Source of the DNA: Bacillus sp. MYb209
GTDB taxonomy: Bacteria; Bacillota; Bacilli; Bacillales; Bacillaceae_G
Assembly: GCF_002975175.1 (NCBI RefSeq)
Contig: NZ_PCNZ01000012.1
Location: 1-64,000 of the forward strand
DNA: 64,000 nt
Direction of reading: 5' to 3'
Part shown: positions 40,286 through 50,336 of the stretch, one piece after another
Layout: the number at the start of each line of letters is the position of its first letter
Position numbering within the stretch: the stretch's first letter is position 1
Made by a program: the position numbers and the translations under genes
The notes under the pieces: generated by a model
What the model saw: only the letters and a program-made list of their open reading frames with translations
What the model was told of the DNA's origin: nothing
Database searches by the model: none

Positions 40286-41275
40286 ATGAGTTTTTTTAAA
40301 AAATTAAAAGAAAAAATTTCAAAACAAACGGATACGGTAACAGAGAAGTTTAAACAAGGATTAGAAAAAACGAGAAATTCATTTGCTGATAAAGTAAATG
40401 ACTTAGTGTACCGTTACCGTAAAATAGACGAAGATTTCTTTGAGGAATTAGAAGAAATTTTAATTAGTGCGGATGTCGGAGTTTCGACAGTGATGGAATT
40501 AATTGATCAGTTGAAAGAAGAAGTGCAACGTCGTAACATTCAAGATCCGAAAGAAGTACAGGCTGTTATTTCTGAAAAGCTAGTGGGAATTTACAAAGGT
40601 GACAGCGACTTTAGTAATGAAGTTAATATACAAGAGGATCAATTAACAGTAGTTTTATTTGTTGGTGTTAATGGTGTGGGGAAAACGACGACGATTGGTA
40701 AGCTTGCACATAAATTTAAATCAGAAGGTAAGTCTGTCCTATTGGCGGCAGGAGATACATTCCGTGCTGGGGCGATTGAACAATTAGAAGTATGGGGCGA
40801 TCGTGTTGGTGTAGAAGTAATTAAACAAGGATCAGGATCTGACCCAGCGGCGGTTATGTATGATGCTGTACAAGCGGCAAAGGCCCGTAAAGTGGATGTA
40901 TTGCTATGTGATACAGCAGGGCGCTTACAAAATAAAGTAAACTTAATGAAAGAGTTAGAGAAAGTGAAGCGTGTAATTGAGCGTGAAGTACCAGGGGCTC
41001 CTCATGAAGTATTACTAGTTATTGATGCAACAACAGGACAAAATGGTTTAAGCCAAGCGAAAACATTCCGTGAAGCAACGAATGTTACTGGTATTGTTTT
41101 AACGAAGTTAGATGGAACTGCTAAAGGTGGTATCGTCTTAGCGATTCGTAACGAAATGGATGTTCCGGTGAAATTTGTTGGGCTAGGAGAGCAAATGGAT
41201 GATCTGCAGCAGTTTGATCCAGAACAATATGTTTATGGTTTGTTTGCGAACTTAGTAGAAACAGAAGAAGTATAA
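40286..41275 (+). CDS. ftsY: Signal recognition particle receptor FtsY
   Basis: A 329-residue SRP GTPase at the membrane. An N-terminal basic helix (MSFFKKLKEKISKQ) serves for membrane contact, then the NG domain with P-loop GVNGVGKTTTIGKLA, DTAGRLQNK, and TKLDGTAKGG. ATG 40286 is selected because GGAAGGATGGGAAG precedes it; ATG 40277 lies within that stretch. A terminator follows directly. Confidence 0.95.
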   Translation: MSFFKKLKEKISKQTDTVTEKFKQGLEKTRNSFADKVNDLVYRYRKIDEDFFEELEEILISADVGVSTVMELIDQLKEEVQRRNIQDPKEVQAVISEKLVGIYKGDSDFSNEVNIQEDQLTVVLFVGVNGVGKTTTIGKLAHKFKSEGKSVLLAAGDTFRAGAIEQLEVWGDRVGVEVIKQGSGSDPAAVMYDAVQAAKARKVDVLLCDTAGRLQNKVNLMKELEKVKRVIEREVPGAPHEVLLVIDATTGQNGLSQAKTFREATNVTGIVLTKLDGTAKGGIVLAIRNEMDVPVKFVGLGEQMDDLQQFDPEQYVYGLFANLVETEEV

Positions 41276-41279
41276 AGGA

Positions 41280-41306
41280 AAGAAGCGGCATTACCGCTTC
41301 TTTTTC
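41280..41306 (+). terminator. Terminator after ftsY
   Basis: Stem GAAGCGG (41282-41288) with CCGCTTC (41294-41300) followed by TTTTTC. Confidence 0.9.
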
Positions 41307-41337
41307 TATAAAAAATAAGTGATGTTAAGAAAAAAAC

Positions 41338-41366
41338 TTGACACTCTTTTGTACTCCATGTAAACT
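41338..41366 (+). promoter_or_regulatory. Promoter of ylxM-ffh
   Basis: Perfect -35 TTGACA (41338-41343) and -10 TAAACT (41361-41366), 17 bases apart, between the ftsY terminator and ylxM. Confidence 0.75.
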
Positions 41367-41408
41367 AATTCATGTAAAGGGAAATCACTTAACAAAGGAT
41401 GATCCAAC

Positions 41409-41741
41409 ATGCTCGAAAAAACAACGAGAATGAATTATTTATTTGATTTTTATCAATCGTTGTTAACGCAAAAACAAAGAAGTTATATGTCGCTTTATTA
41501 TCTAGATGATTTATCTCTTGGTGAAATTGCGGAAGAATTTGATGTAAGTCGCCAAGCCGTGTATGATAACATTAAACGGACTGAAGCGATGCTTGAAGAA
41601 TATGAAGATAAATTAGTATTACTTCAAAAGTTTCAAGAGCGACAGCGACTTGTTGCAAAGCTAAAACAGCTAATCAGCGAAGAAGAGCATGTGAATGAAG
41701 AAATGAAACAAGTTGTTGAAGCTATCGAAAAATTAGATTAG
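41409..41741 (+). CDS. ylxM: SRP-associated helix-turn-helix protein YlxM
   Basis: A 110-residue protein with a sigma70 region-4-like helix-turn-helix (about 17-60: [39 protein letters not shown]) and a coiled-coil tail. In streptococci the homologue binds SRP RNA/Ffh and modulates SRP GTPase activity. It lies 12 bases before ffh in one operon, which supports that role. Confidence 0.92.
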   Translation: MLEKTTRMNYLFDFYQSLLTQKQRSYMSLYYLDDLSLGEIAEEFDVSRQAVYDNIKRTEAMLEEYEDKLVLLQKFQERQRLVAKLKQLISEEEHVNEEMKQVVEAIEKLD

Positions 41742-41753
41742 GAGGGCGGCAAT

Positions 41754-43103
41754 ATGGCATTTGAAGGATTAGCCGACCGACTTCAACAGACAATGCAAAA
41801 AATCCGCGGCAAAGGAAAAGTTTCTGAAGCCGATGTGAAAGAAATGATGAGAGAAGTTCGTCTAGCTCTTTTAGAAGCGGATGTTAACTTTAAAGTAGTA
41901 AAAGATTTTATAAAGCGTGTGTCTGAGCGTGCTGTCGGACAAGATGTAATGAAAAGTTTGACACCTGGACAACAAGTAATTAAAATCGTACAGGAAGAAC
42001 TTACAGAACTTATGGGCGGAGAGCAAAGCAAAATTGCTGTTGCTAATAAGCCACCTACTGTTATAATGATGGTTGGTCTGCAAGGTGCGGGTAAAACAAC
42101 GACGACAGGTAAGCTTGCGAATTTACTTCGTAAAAAGCATAATCGTAAACCGATGCTTGTTGCAGCGGATATTTACCGTCCAGCAGCGATTAAACAGCTT
42201 GAAACATTAGGGAAGCAATTGGACATGCCTGTTTTCTCCTTAGGAGATCAAGTAAGTCCGGTTGAAATTGCGAAACAAGCGATTGCGAAAGCAAAAGAAG
42301 ATCATCACGATTATGTTTTAATCGATACAGCGGGTCGCCTGCATATTGATGAAGAACTAATGGATGAATTAGCGAAAGTCAAAGAAGTTGCGAAACCGGA
42401 TGAAATTTTCCTTGTTGTCGATGCGATGACAGGACAAGACGCGGTAAATGTAGCACAAAGTTTCCATGAACAGTTAGGGTTAACAGGTGTTGTATTAACG
42501 AAATTAGATGGTGATACGCGCGGTGGTGCGGCATTATCTATTAAGGCTGTAACAAATACACCAATTAAATTTGCTGGTATGGGTGAAAAACTAGATGCAA
42601 TTGAAGCGTTCCATCCAGAACGTATGGCATCCCGTATTTTAGGGATGGGCGACGTCTTAACATTAATTGAAAAAGCGCAAGCTACAGTTGATGAAGAGAA
42701 AGCAAAAGAACTTGAGCAAAAAATGCGTACGCTTTCGTTTACGCTTGACGATTTCCTAGAACAACTTGGACAAGTGCGTCAACTTGGACCGCTTGACGAA
42801 TTGTTAGGAATGCTTCCTGGTGCAAATAAAATTAAAGGGCTGAAAAATGCACAAGTTGATGAAAAACAAATTGGGCATATTGAGGCAATTATTCGTTCTA
42901 TGACTAAAGTAGAACGAGAACAACCGGAAGTAATCAATGCTAGTCGTAAAAAGCGCATTGCCAAAGGTAGCGGTACAACAGTACAAGAAATCAATCGTCT
43001 AATCAAGCAATTTGATGATATGAAAAAAATGATGAAGACGATGACGGGAATGCAAAAAGGTAAGAAAAAAGGACTAGGTGGATTGAAGTTTCCATTCATG
43101 TAA
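41754..43103 (+). CDS. ffh: Signal recognition particle protein Ffh
   Basis: A 449-residue SRP GTPase. The NG domain (1 to about 295) has P-loop GLQGAGKTTTTGKLA, DTAGRLHID and TKLDGDTRGG. The methionine-rich M domain (about 325-449, ending with MKKMMKTMTGMQKGKKKG) binds SRP RNA and signal sequences. It pairs with FtsY encoded just upstream, placing the protein parts of the SRP pathway side by side. Confidence 0.96.
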   Translation: MAFEGLADRLQQTMQKIRGKGKVSEADVKEMMREVRLALLEADVNFKVVKDFIKRVSERAVGQDVMKSLTPGQQVIKIVQEELTELMGGEQSKIAVANKPPTVIMMVGLQGAGKTTTTGKLANLLRKKHNRKPMLVAADIYRPAAIKQLETLGKQLDMPVFSLGDQVSPVEIAKQAIAKAKEDHHDYVLIDTAGRLHIDEELMDELAKVKEVAKPDEIFLVVDAMTGQDAVNVAQSFHEQLGLTGVVLTKLDGDTRGGAALSIKAVTNTPIKFAGMGEKLDAIEAFHPERMASRILGMGDVLTLIEKAQATVDEEKAKELEQKMRTLSFTLDDFLEQLGQVRQLGPLDELLGMLPGANKIKGLKNAQVDEKQIGHIEAIIRSMTKVEREQPEVINASRKKRIAKGSGTTVQEINRLIKQFDDMKKMMKTMTGMQKGKKKGLGGLKFPFM

Positions 43104-43135
43104 GGAAAAAAGATGGCTCTGTTAAGAAAAAATAC

Positions 43136-43165
43136 TTTACAAAGCAATAGTCTTTTTGCTAATAT
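43136..43165 (+). promoter_or_regulatory. Probable promoter of rpsP
   Basis: TTTACA (43136-43141) and TAATAT (43160-43165), 18 bases apart, lie 38 bases before rpsP. An overlapping TATAAT at 43163 would give a spacer of 21, so the exact -10 is uncertain. Confidence 0.5.
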
Positions 43166-43203
43166 AATTATCTGTGTGAAATAAATTCGGAGGTGCTTTA
43201 TAA

Positions 43204-43476
43204 ATGGCAGTTAAAATTCGTTTAAAACGTATGGGAGCTAAAAAAACTCCTTTCTATCGTGTAGTTGTTGCAGATTCTCGTTCTCCTCGTGACGGACGTT
43301 TCATTGAGGAAATCGGTACTTACAATCCGGTTGCTCAACCAGCGGAAGTTAAGATCAACGAAGAAGCAGCATTAAAATGGTTAGGAAATGGTGCTAAACC
43401 ATCTGATACAGTTCGTAACCTTTTCTCTAACCAAGGTATCATGGAGAAATTCCACTTATCTAAACAAGGTAAGTAA
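43204..43476 (+). CDS. rpsP: 30S ribosomal protein S16
   Basis: A 90-residue basic ribosomal protein. [42 protein letters not shown] is the S16 signature. It leads the rpsP-khpA cluster as in other Firmicutes. The site GGAGGTG precedes ATG 43204. Confidence 0.96.
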   Translation: MAVKIRLKRMGAKKTPFYRVVVADSRSPRDGRFIEEIGTYNPVAQPAEVKINEEAALKWLGNGAKPSDTVRNLFSNQGIMEKFHLSKQGK

Positions 43477-43490
43477 TTGAGGCAATGACA

Positions 43491-43718
43491 ATGAAAATGT
43501 TAGTCGAGACAATTGTTAAACCTCTTGTAGATCATCCTGGAGATGTAAAAGTTACACAGGAACTTTGCAACGGAGAAATAAAGTATCGATTAACTGTACA
43601 TCCTGAGGATGTTGGAAAAGTCATTGGAAAGCAAGGGAAAGTTGCGAAAGCGATTCGAATGCTCTTGTATTCAGTGGGACATCATAATGATGAGAACGTC
43701 ACACTGGAAATTCAATAA
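43491..43718 (+). CDS. khpA: KH-domain RNA-binding protein KhpA (YlqC)
   Basis: A 75-residue single KH-domain protein with the GxxG loop in [16 protein letters not shown]. In Gram-positive bacteria it pairs with KhpB/Jag and affects cell elongation and RNA handling. ATG 43491 is chosen because TGAGG lies 8 bases upstream; ATG 43485 would be only 2 bases away. The terminator at 43723 follows. The B. subtilis gene ylqD, normally next, is missing here. Confidence 0.92.
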   Translation: MKMLVETIVKPLVDHPGDVKVTQELCNGEIKYRLTVHPEDVGKVIGKQGKVAKAIRMLLYSVGHHNDENVTLEIQ

Positions 43719-43722
43719 ACGT

Positions 43723-43757
43723 AAAAAGGGCGAGGAGTTATTTCCTCTCCCTTTTTT
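43723..43757 (+). terminator. Terminator after khpA
   Basis: Stem AAAAGGG-C-GAGGA with CCTC-T-CCCTTTT followed by T residues; it occupies the gap before rimM. Confidence 0.85.
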
Positions 43758-43839
43758 AACATTTAAAGAGAAATTGCATGTTCCATATATAAAATGGAAA
43801 TGCTTAATTTATATAGAAACCAGGGGTGACATACTATTT

Positions 43840-44355
43840 ATGACAAAATGGTTTAACGTAGGGAAAATTGTAAATACTCATGGCGTAAAAGGAGAAATTC
43901 GTGTTATTTCTCGTACTGATTTTCCAGAAGAGCGATATAAGGTAGGGAACACGTTATACATATGGGATGAGAAAGGTACAGAATATCTTACAGTGAAGGT
44001 AACTTCTCATCGTCAACATAAGACATTTGATTTATTAACACTTGAAGGATACAACAATGTAGATGAAGTAGAGAAGTTTAAAGGTTCTTTAATAAAAGTA
44101 CCAGAAGAGCAGTTAGGCGAACTAGCTGAAGGTGAATACTACTACCATGAAATTATTGGTTGCAACGTTGTAACGGAAGAAGGAGAAGCGTTAGGGACAA
44201 TCAAAGAGATTCTATCTCCTGGTGCGAATGACGTTTGGGTGATTAAACGTCCAAAGGGTCAAGATCTGTTAATTCCTTATATTGATGACGTTGTACTTCA
44301 AGTTAACATTGAAAATAAATTAGTAACCATTCATGTAATGGAAGGGCTACTATAA
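43840..44355 (+). CDS. rimM: 16S rRNA processing protein RimM
   Basis: A 171-residue 30S assembly factor with an N-terminal RimM domain (about 5-90) and a C-terminal PRC barrel (about 95-170). The start [22 protein letters not shown] is the usual one. An ATG at 43609 is in frame but runs through khpA and its terminator. Its stop shares a base with the trmD start (ATAATG). Confidence 0.94.
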
Positions 44356-45089
44356 TGAAAATTGACATTTTAACATTGTTTCCAGATATGTTTACGGGAG
44401 TATTTGGGTCTTCAATTTTAAAGAAAGCACAAGAAAAAGAAGCGGTAGAGCTTCGTGTTGTCAATTTCCGTGAGTATACAACTAGTAAGCATAATAGTGT
44501 AGATGATTATCCGTATGGTGGGGGCGCTGGTATGGTATTAACCCCGCAGCCTATCTTTGACGCAGTAGAAGAGTTAACGAAGGAAACAGACCGTAAGCCG
44601 AGAATCGTCTTAATGTGTCCACAAGGAGAGCGTTTCACGCAGAAGAAGGCAGAAGAGCTTGCTGGAGAAGAGCATGTTATTTTTGTATGTGGCCATTATG
44701 AAGGATACGATGAACGAATTCGTGAGCATCTTGTAACAGATGAGATTTCTATTGGGGATTACGTATTAACGGGTGGAGAATTGGCTTCTATGGTAGTCAC
44801 TGACAGTGTTGTACGTCTTTTGCCAGGAGTGCTTGGGAATCAAACGTCACAAGTGGAAGACTCTTTTAGCACAGGTTTGTTAGAGCACCCACATTATACA
44901 CGTCCTGCTGATTTTCGTGGTATGAAGGTACCGGATGTACTAATGTCAGGAAATCATAAAAACATTGATGAATGGCGCCATAAAGAGTCACTACGTCGTA
45001 CGTACACACGTAGACCGGATTTACTGGAAGAACGAGAATTATCTAAGCAAGAAGAGAAATGGCTGGAACAGATTAAAGAAGACCGATAA
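44355..45089 (+). CDS. trmD: tRNA m1G37 methyltransferase TrmD
   Basis: A 244-residue SPOUT enzyme with a trefoil knot SAM site: [11 protein letters not shown] and the segment [12 protein letters not shown]. The start [13 protein letters not shown] and the C-terminal [11 protein letters not shown] are typical. It overlaps rimM by one base, so the two are translated together. It prevents +1 frameshifting at CCN codons. Confidence 0.96.
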
Positions 45090-45108
45090 GGGCTTGATAT
45101 ATTTTCTA

Positions 45109-45137
45109 TTGCAACAGTCCTAGCAATATGCTATTAT
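45109..45137 (+). promoter_or_regulatory. Promoter of rplS
   Basis: TTGCAA (45109-45114) and TATTAT (45132-45137) are 17 bases apart, 99 bases before the rplS start codon. The transcript thus has a leader of about 90 bases. Confidence 0.7.
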
Positions 45138-45144
45138 AACATTT

Positions 45145-45230
45145 GTGCTACTGAAATCAGTAGCCGTATTAACGATGTTCCGCTGTAATTTAATAAGACT
45201 TTATAAGAGCATCTGTTTAAAGGAGAGAAT
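45145..45230 (+). ncRNA. rplS leader, candidate L19 leader RNA
   Basis: Between the promoter and the rplS ribosome binding site lies a structured leader that begins with the hairpin GCTACTG-AAAT-CAGTAGC near 45149. Its place fits the L19 leader family known upstream of rplS in Firmicutes, thought to let L19 control its own synthesis. I identify it by place and the hairpin only. Confidence 0.5.
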
Positions 45231-45235
45231 TTAAT

Positions 45236-45580
45236 ATGCAACAATTAATCACAGAAATCACAAAAGGCCAATTAAAAACTGACCTTCCTTCATTCCGTCC
45301 TGGAGACACTTTACGTGTACACGTAAAAGTAGTTGAGGGAACTCGTGAAAGAATTCAGCTTTTCGAAGGTGTTGTAATTAAACGTCGTGGTGGCGGAATC
45401 AGTGAAACATTCACAGTTCGTAAGATTTCTTACGGTGTAGGTGTTGAGCGTACATTCCCAGTTCACACGCCAAGAATCGCGAACATCGAAGTACTTCGCC
45501 GTGGTAAAGTACGTCGTGCTAAGTTATACTACTTACGTAACCTTCGCGGTAAAAAAGCACGTATTAAAGAAATTCGATAA
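45236..45580 (+). CDS. rplS: 50S ribosomal protein L19
   Basis: A 114-residue ribosomal protein at the 30S-50S interface. [56 protein letters not shown] is the L19 signature. The site AAAGGAGAG precedes ATG 45236. It is a single-gene unit: it has its own promoter, structured leader and terminator. Confidence 0.96.
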   Translation: MQQLITEITKGQLKTDLPSFRPGDTLRVHVKVVEGTRERIQLFEGVVIKRRGGGISETFTVRKISYGVGVERTFPVHTPRIANIEVLRRGKVRRAKLYYLRNLRGKKARIKEIR

Positions 45581-45588
45581 GACATGTA

Positions 45589-45620
45589 TGGGAGCTTGTA
45601 AATACACAAGCTCCCTTTTT
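45589..45620 (+). terminator. Terminator after rplS
   Basis: Perfect 10-bp stem GGGAGCTTGT/ACAAGCTCCC followed by TTTTT. Confidence 0.92.
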
Positions 45621-45638
45621 CCAATCTATATGAAATTT

Positions 45639-45647
45639 TGGTATAAT
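45639..45647 (+). promoter_or_regulatory. Extended -10 promoter of the signal peptidase gene
   Basis: TGGTATAAT is a perfect extended -10 element 34 bases before the lepB start codon, just past the rplS terminator. No clear -35 box is seen, as is common with extended -10 promoters. Confidence 0.65.
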
Positions 45648-45680
45648 ACGAGCAGCTTACATAACTGTGGAGGGGAAATC

Positions 45681-46232
45681 ATGAAGAAAGAGAAGAGCTC
45701 ACTTTGGGAATGGATCAAAGCAATTTTGATTGCTGTTGTATTAGCGGGCGTAATTAGACAGTTTTTCTTTGCCCCAATTCTCGTAGATGGTGTATCGATG
45801 TCGCCGACTTTACATGACCGTGATCGAATGATTGTTAATAAAATTGGCTATCACATAGGTGATCCGAAACACTTTGATATTATTGTATTCCGAGCGACGG
45901 AAGAAAAAGATTATATTAAGCGTATTATTGGCCTGCCAGGCGACGAAATCGAATACCGTAATGATAAACTATATGTTAACGGGAAACCTTATGAGGAGCC
46001 GTATTTAGATAAGCAGAAAAAACAACTTGCTGACGGACCGCTTACATATGATTTTACTCTTGAAGAAATGACAGGAAAGAAAACTGTTCCAGAAGGTCAA
46101 TTATTTGTTTTAGGCGATAATCGTCGTTTTAGTAAAGATAGCCGTTCGATTGGTACAATTTCAATGGACCAAGTGATTGGTAAAGCAAATATGCTATATT
46201 GGCCGTTAAAAGATGCACGTATTGTGAAATAA
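45681..46232 (+). CDS. lepB: Type I signal peptidase
   Basis: A 183-residue membrane protease that cleaves signal peptides. One membrane helix lies near residues 12-30. The catalytic Ser39 is in GVSMSPTL and the Lys80 base in [11 protein letters not shown], with [11 protein letters not shown] near the end. ATG 45681, after GGAGGGG, is chosen; the open frame further upstream crosses the rplS terminator. A signal peptidase at this place between rplS and rbgA is not found in B. subtilis. Confidence 0.94.
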   Translation: MKKEKSSLWEWIKAILIAVVLAGVIRQFFFAPILVDGVSMSPTLHDRDRMIVNKIGYHIGDPKHFDIIVFRATEEKDYIKRIIGLPGDEIEYRNDKLYVNGKPYEEPYLDKQKKQLADGPLTYDFTLEEMTGKKTVPEGQLFVLGDNRRFSKDSRSIGTISMDQVIGKANMLYWPLKDARIVK

Positions 46233-46252
46233 AAGAAAAAGAAGGTGGCAAC

Positions 46253-47143
46253 ATGGTAATCCAATGGTTCCCGGGACATATGGCAAAGGCTAGACGCCAA
46301 GTAACAGAAAAATTAAAGTTAATTGATGTTGTAATTGAGCTTGTAGATGCTCGATTACCTTTATCTTCTCGTAATCCAATGATTGATGAAATTATTACAC
46401 ATAAACCAAGGCTTGTTGTTTTAAATAAAGCGGATATGGCGGATGATCGTCTTACAAAGCAGTGGATTGCATATTTTGATGAAAGAGGTCAAAAGGCAAT
46501 TTCAATTAATGCGCAAGCTGGACAAGGTATGAAAGAAATTGCAGCAGCTTGTAAAGTGCTGGTCAAAGAAAAATTCGATAAAATGGTTGCTAAAGGCATT
46601 AGACCAAGAGCAATTCGTGCTTTAATTGTAGGTATTCCAAACGTTGGTAAATCTACACTGATTAATAAATTAGCGAAGAAGAATATAGCAAAAACAGGAG
46701 ATCGTCCTGGTGTGACAACGGCCCAGCAGTGGATTAAAGTTGGGAAAGAAATGGAATTATTAGATACACCAGGTATTTTGTGGCCTAAATTTGAAGATGA
46801 ATTAGTTGGTCTTCGTTTAGCGACGACTGGTGCAATTAAAGATTCTATATTAAATCTACAGGATGTAGCTATTTATGCGTTACGTTTTATGGAAAAACAT
46901 TATCCAGAACGTTTAAAAGAGCGATATAAGTTAAATGACATTCCAGAAGAAATTGTGGAGTTATTTGATGCAATTGGAAAAAACAGAGGTTGCTTAATGG
47001 GCGGCGGAATGATTGATTATGATAAAACATCTGAGCTTATACTTCGTGAGCTTCGTGGTGGAAGATTTGGAAAAATGACATTTGAAACACCAGAAGAGTT
47101 TGCGGAGCAGGTGGAAGATGTAGAAAAAGTAGAAGAAGTATAA
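46253..47143 (+). CDS. rbgA: 50S assembly GTPase RbgA (YlqF)
   Basis: A 296-residue circularly permuted GTPase for late 50S assembly. The order is G4 NKADM, G1 GIPNVGKST, then G3 DTPG. A C-terminal helical domain contacts the ribosome. ATG 46253 gives [15 protein letters not shown] and follows GAAGGTGG. It starts 20 bases after lepB and probably shares its transcript. Confidence 0.95.
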   Translation: MVIQWFPGHMAKARRQVTEKLKLIDVVIELVDARLPLSSRNPMIDEIITHKPRLVVLNKADMADDRLTKQWIAYFDERGQKAISINAQAGQGMKEIAAACKVLVKEKFDKMVAKGIRPRAIRALIVGIPNVGKSTLINKLAKKNIAKTGDRPGVTTAQQWIKVGKEMELLDTPGILWPKFEDELVGLRLATTGAIKDSILNLQDVAIYALRFMEKHYPERLKERYKLNDIPEEIVELFDAIGKNRGCLMGGGMIDYDKTSELILRELRGGRFGKMTFETPEEFAEQVEDVEKVEEV

Positions 47144-47198
47144 GACGTGCGTTTGTACGTCTTTTCTTTTTGGTTACGTTTAAAAGGAGTGTAAATAG

Positions 47199-47972
47199 AT
47201 GCAAAAAATGACTATTCAAGAAGCGGAATGTTTGCTGCAAGAAATTATGAGTGAAGAAGACGAGCGTTTTCAAATGTTAGTGAAAGATGAGCGAAAAGGT
47301 GTTCAAAAACTAATTTTGAAGTGGTATAAACAAAAAGAGTTAGCGCAAAAAGAAAGAGAAAAATTTCTAGAAATGTCAAAGTACGAAAATGAGTTACGTG
47401 AAAAAGGCCTCACATACATTGCTGGCATTGATGAAGTGGGCCGTGGGCCGTTAGCAGGACCGGTTGTGACGGCGGCTGTCGTCCTTCCAGAAGATTTTTA
47501 TATTCCAGGATTAAATGACTCGAAAAAATTAAGTGAAGCGAAACGTGAGCGTTTTTATGATGAAATTAAAAAGCATGCAATTGCGATTGGAGTGGGAATT
47601 GTATCACCACAAGTTATTGATGAAATAAATATTTATCAAGCGACGAAGCAAGCGATGTTAGATGCCGTTGCTAATTTATCATGTACACCAGAATATTTAT
47701 TAATCGATGCGATGAAGCTTCCTACATCAATTCCGCAAACATCAATCATTAAAGGTGATGCGAAAAGTGTCTCTATTTCAGCTGCATCTATTATTGCGAA
47801 AGTGACGAGAGATCGCATGATGAAAGAGTTAGGAGGAAAGTATCCTGCATATGGATTTGAACAACATATGGGATATGGGACGAAACAGCATTTAGAAGCG
47901 ATTGAAGTACATGGAGTATTAGAGGAACATCGAAAATCATTCGCGCCAATTAAAGATATGATTCAAAAATAA
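47199..47972 (+). CDS. rnhB: Ribonuclease HII
   Basis: A 257-residue enzyme that nicks DNA at embedded ribonucleotides. The motif [13 protein letters not shown] supplies the first acidic pair, and the rest of the DEDD set lies in IDAMKLP and [18 protein letters not shown]. An N-terminal extension of about 70 residues is usual in Bacillus RNase HII. A terminator overlaps the stop codon. The B. subtilis ylqG and ylqH genes that follow rnhB are absent here. Confidence 0.95.
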   Translation: MQKMTIQEAECLLQEIMSEEDERFQMLVKDERKGVQKLILKWYKQKELAQKEREKFLEMSKYENELREKGLTYIAGIDEVGRGPLAGPVVTAAVVLPEDFYIPGLNDSKKLSEAKRERFYDEIKKHAIAIGVGIVSPQVIDEINIYQATKQAMLDAVANLSCTPEYLLIDAMKLPTSIPQTSIIKGDAKSVSISAASIIAKVTRDRMMKELGGKYPAYGFEQHMGYGTKQHLEAIEVHGVLEEHRKSFAPIKDMIQK

Positions 47973-48003
47973 GCTGTATATTCACAGCTTATTTTTTATT
48001 TTG
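47969..48003 (+). terminator. Terminator of rnhB
   Basis: Stem AATAAGCTGT/ACAGCTTATT followed by TTTTATTT; its left arm includes the rnhB stop codon. Confidence 0.88.
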
Positions 48004-48066
48004 GTATATAAACATTATTATTTTCGAAAAAGAATAAAGCGATTTCAGTTTTCTGACACTTTATTG

Positions 48067-48095
48067 TAGACAGCGTGCCAATCATCTTATACAAT
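48067..48095 (+). promoter_or_regulatory. Probable promoter of sucCD
   Basis: TAGACA (48067-48072) and TACAAT (48090-48095), 17 bases apart, lie 70 bases before sucC. Confidence 0.5.
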
Positions 48096-48165
48096 GGCAA
48101 TGTAATGTTTTTTAAACATTAAAAAACTTTTTGAGTAAAACAGGAAAACAGGGGAGGATGGGACC

Positions 48166-49326
48166 ATGAATATCCATGAGTACCAAGGTAAGGCAGTCCT
48201 TAGAAGCTATGGGGTTAGCGTTCCGAACGGGAAGGTTGCATTTACAGTAGAAGAAGCTGTAGAAGCAGCGAAAGAATTAGGAACGGACGTATGTGTAGTT
48301 AAAGCGCAAATTCACGCTGGTGGACGCGGCAAAGCTGGCGGTGTAAAAGTTGCGAAAAGTTTAGAAGAAGTTCGTACATATGCAGAAAGCATTTTAGGAA
48401 CTACACTTGTGACGCATCAAACAGGTCCTGAAGGTAAGGAAGTAAAACGCTTACTTATCGAAGAAGGTTGCGATATTAAAAAAGAATATTATGTAGGTCT
48501 TGTATTAGATCGTGCAACTTCTCAAGTTGTTTTAATGGCATCTGAAGAAGGTGGAACAGAAATTGAAGAAGTAGCAGAAAAAACGCCTGAAAAAATCTTT
48601 AAAGAATATATTGATCCAGCAGTAGGTTTACAAGGTTTCCAAGCGCGTCGAATCGCGTTTAACATCAATATTCCAAAAGAACTTGTAGGACAAGCTGTGA
48701 AGTTTATGATGGGCTTATACAGTGCGTTTATCGAAAAAGATTGCTCTATTGCTGAGATTAATCCACTTGTTACAACAGGTGACGGTAAAGTTATGGCGTT
48801 AGATGCAAAATTAAACTTTGATTCTAATGCGCTATATCGCAATAAAGATATCTTAGAACTTCGTGATCTTGAAGAAGAAGATTCAAAAGAAATTGAAGCT
48901 TCTAAATATGACTTAAACTACATTCCTTTAGATGGAAATATCGGTTGTATGGTTAATGGTGCAGGTTTAGCAATGGCTACAATGGATATCATTAAACATT
49001 ACCATGGTGACCCAGCTAACTTCTTAGATGTTGGTGGCGGCGCAACAGCTGAAAAAGTTACAGAAGCATTCAAAATTATCCTTTCTGACAAAAATGTAAA
49101 AGGCATCTTCGTTAACATTTTTGGTGGCATTATGAAGTGTGATGTTATCGCAGAAGGTGTTATTGAAGCAACGAAGCAGGTAGGTCTTGAGTTGCCTTTA
49201 GTTGTACGTCTTGAAGGTACAAACGTAGAGTTAGGAAAGAAAATTTTAAATGAGTCTGGTTTAAATATTGTTGCAGCAGAATCTATGGCAGACGGTGCAC
49301 AAAAAATTGTTTCACTAGTGGGCTAA
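48166..49326 (+). CDS. sucC: Succinyl-CoA synthetase beta subunit
   Basis: A 386-residue TCA-cycle subunit with an N-terminal ATP-grasp fold (starts [17 protein letters not shown], with [14 protein letters not shown]) and a C-terminal CoA-ligase fold ([28 protein letters not shown]). It binds nucleotide and succinate. It lies 19 bases before sucD, the usual pair. Confidence 0.96.
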   Translation: MNIHEYQGKAVLRSYGVSVPNGKVAFTVEEAVEAAKELGTDVCVVKAQIHAGGRGKAGGVKVAKSLEEVRTYAESILGTTLVTHQTGPEGKEVKRLLIEEGCDIKKEYYVGLVLDRATSQVVLMASEEGGTEIEEVAEKTPEKIFKEYIDPAVGLQGFQARRIAFNINIPKELVGQAVKFMMGLYSAFIEKDCSIAEINPLVTTGDGKVMALDAKLNFDSNALYRNKDILELRDLEEEDSKEIEASKYDLNYIPLDGNIGCMVNGAGLAMATMDIIKHYHGDPANFLDVGGGATAEKVTEAFKIILSDKNVKGIFVNIFGGIMKCDVIAEGVIEATKQVGLELPLVVRLEGTNVELGKKILNESGLNIVAAESMADGAQKIVSLVG

Positions 49327-49345
49327 TAGAAAGCGGGGGAGAAAA

Positions 49346-50248
49346 ATGAGCGTATTAGTTAATAAAGATACAAAAGTTATTGTTCAAGGTATTACAGGTT
49401 CTCAAGGGTTATTCCATACAAAGCAAATGATTGAATACGGTACGAAAATTGTAGGTGGTGTAACACCAGGTAAAGGTGGCACTGATATTGAAGGTGTACC
49501 AGTATTTGATACAGTAGAAGATGCTGTGAAAGCAACAGGCGCAAACGCTTCAGTTGTATACGTTCCACCCGCTTTTGCGGCTGATGCAATTATGGAAGCA
49601 GTTGATGCAAAGGTTGATTTAGTAGTATGTATTACTGAAGGAATCCCTGTATTAGATATGGTAAAAGTAAAGAGATATATGGCGGGTAAACATACACGTT
49701 TACTTGGACCAAACTGCCCTGGTGTCATTACACCTGACGAATGTAAAATTGGTATTATGCCAGGATATATTCACAAAAAAGGTCATGTTGGTATCGTATC
49801 TCGCTCTGGTACATTAACGTATGAAGCTGTACATCAGTTAACACAAGAAGGTATTGGCCAATCTACTGCTGTAGGTATCGGCGGAGATCCTGTTAACGGT
49901 ACGGACTTTATTGATGCGTTAAAAGCATTTAATGAAGATGAAGAAACGCATGCTGTAATTATGATTGGTGAAATCGGCGGTACGGCAGAAGAAGAAGCAG
50001 CAGAATGGGTAAAAGCTAATATGACAAAACCAGTTGTAGGCTTCATTGGTGGTCAAACTGCGCCTGAAGGCAAACGTATGGGTCATGCTGGGGCGATCAT
50101 TTCTGGCGGCAAAGGAACTGCTGCTGAAAAGATTAAAACAATGGAAGCTTGTGGTATTAAAGTAGCGGAAACACCAGCTGTTATGGGTGAAACATTAATC
50201 TCTGTTTTAAAAGAAAAGGGATTATTTGAGACTTGTAAAAACTACTAA
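49346..50248 (+). CDS. sucD: Succinyl-CoA synthetase alpha subunit
   Basis: A 300-residue subunit with a CoA-binding Rossmann domain ([20 protein letters not shown]). The phosphorylated His lies in the conserved [17 protein letters not shown]. The site GGGGGAG precedes ATG 49346, and a terminator follows. Together with sucC it makes the ATP-forming step of the TCA cycle. Confidence 0.96.
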   Translation: MSVLVNKDTKVIVQGITGSQGLFHTKQMIEYGTKIVGGVTPGKGGTDIEGVPVFDTVEDAVKATGANASVVYVPPAFAADAIMEAVDAKVDLVVCITEGIPVLDMVKVKRYMAGKHTRLLGPNCPGVITPDECKIGIMPGYIHKKGHVGIVSRSGTLTYEAVHQLTQEGIGQSTAVGIGGDPVNGTDFIDALKAFNEDEETHAVIMIGEIGGTAEEEAAEWVKANMTKPVVGFIGGQTAPEGKRMGHAGAIISGGKGTAAEKIKTMEACGIKVAETPAVMGETLISVLKEKGLFETCKNY

Positions 50249-50256
50249 TCTTTTTG

Positions 50257-50288
50257 AAAGACACCTTCTTATTAGAGGGTGTCTTTTT
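50257..50288 (+). terminator. Terminator after sucD
   Basis: Stem AAAGACACC/GGTGTCTTT followed by TTAC. Confidence 0.88.
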
Positions 50289-50336
50289 ACACATTTTTTG
50301 TTTACATAATAAAAATTATGGGTAAGGAGAATTGAG

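Noticed and set aside
43609-43839. Longer N-terminus for rimM
   Set aside because: It overlaps khpA in another frame and crosses a terminator.
45441-45680. Longer N-terminus for the signal peptidase
   Set aside because: It overlaps rplS and its terminator; ATG 45681 has the ribosome binding site and directly precedes the membrane helix.
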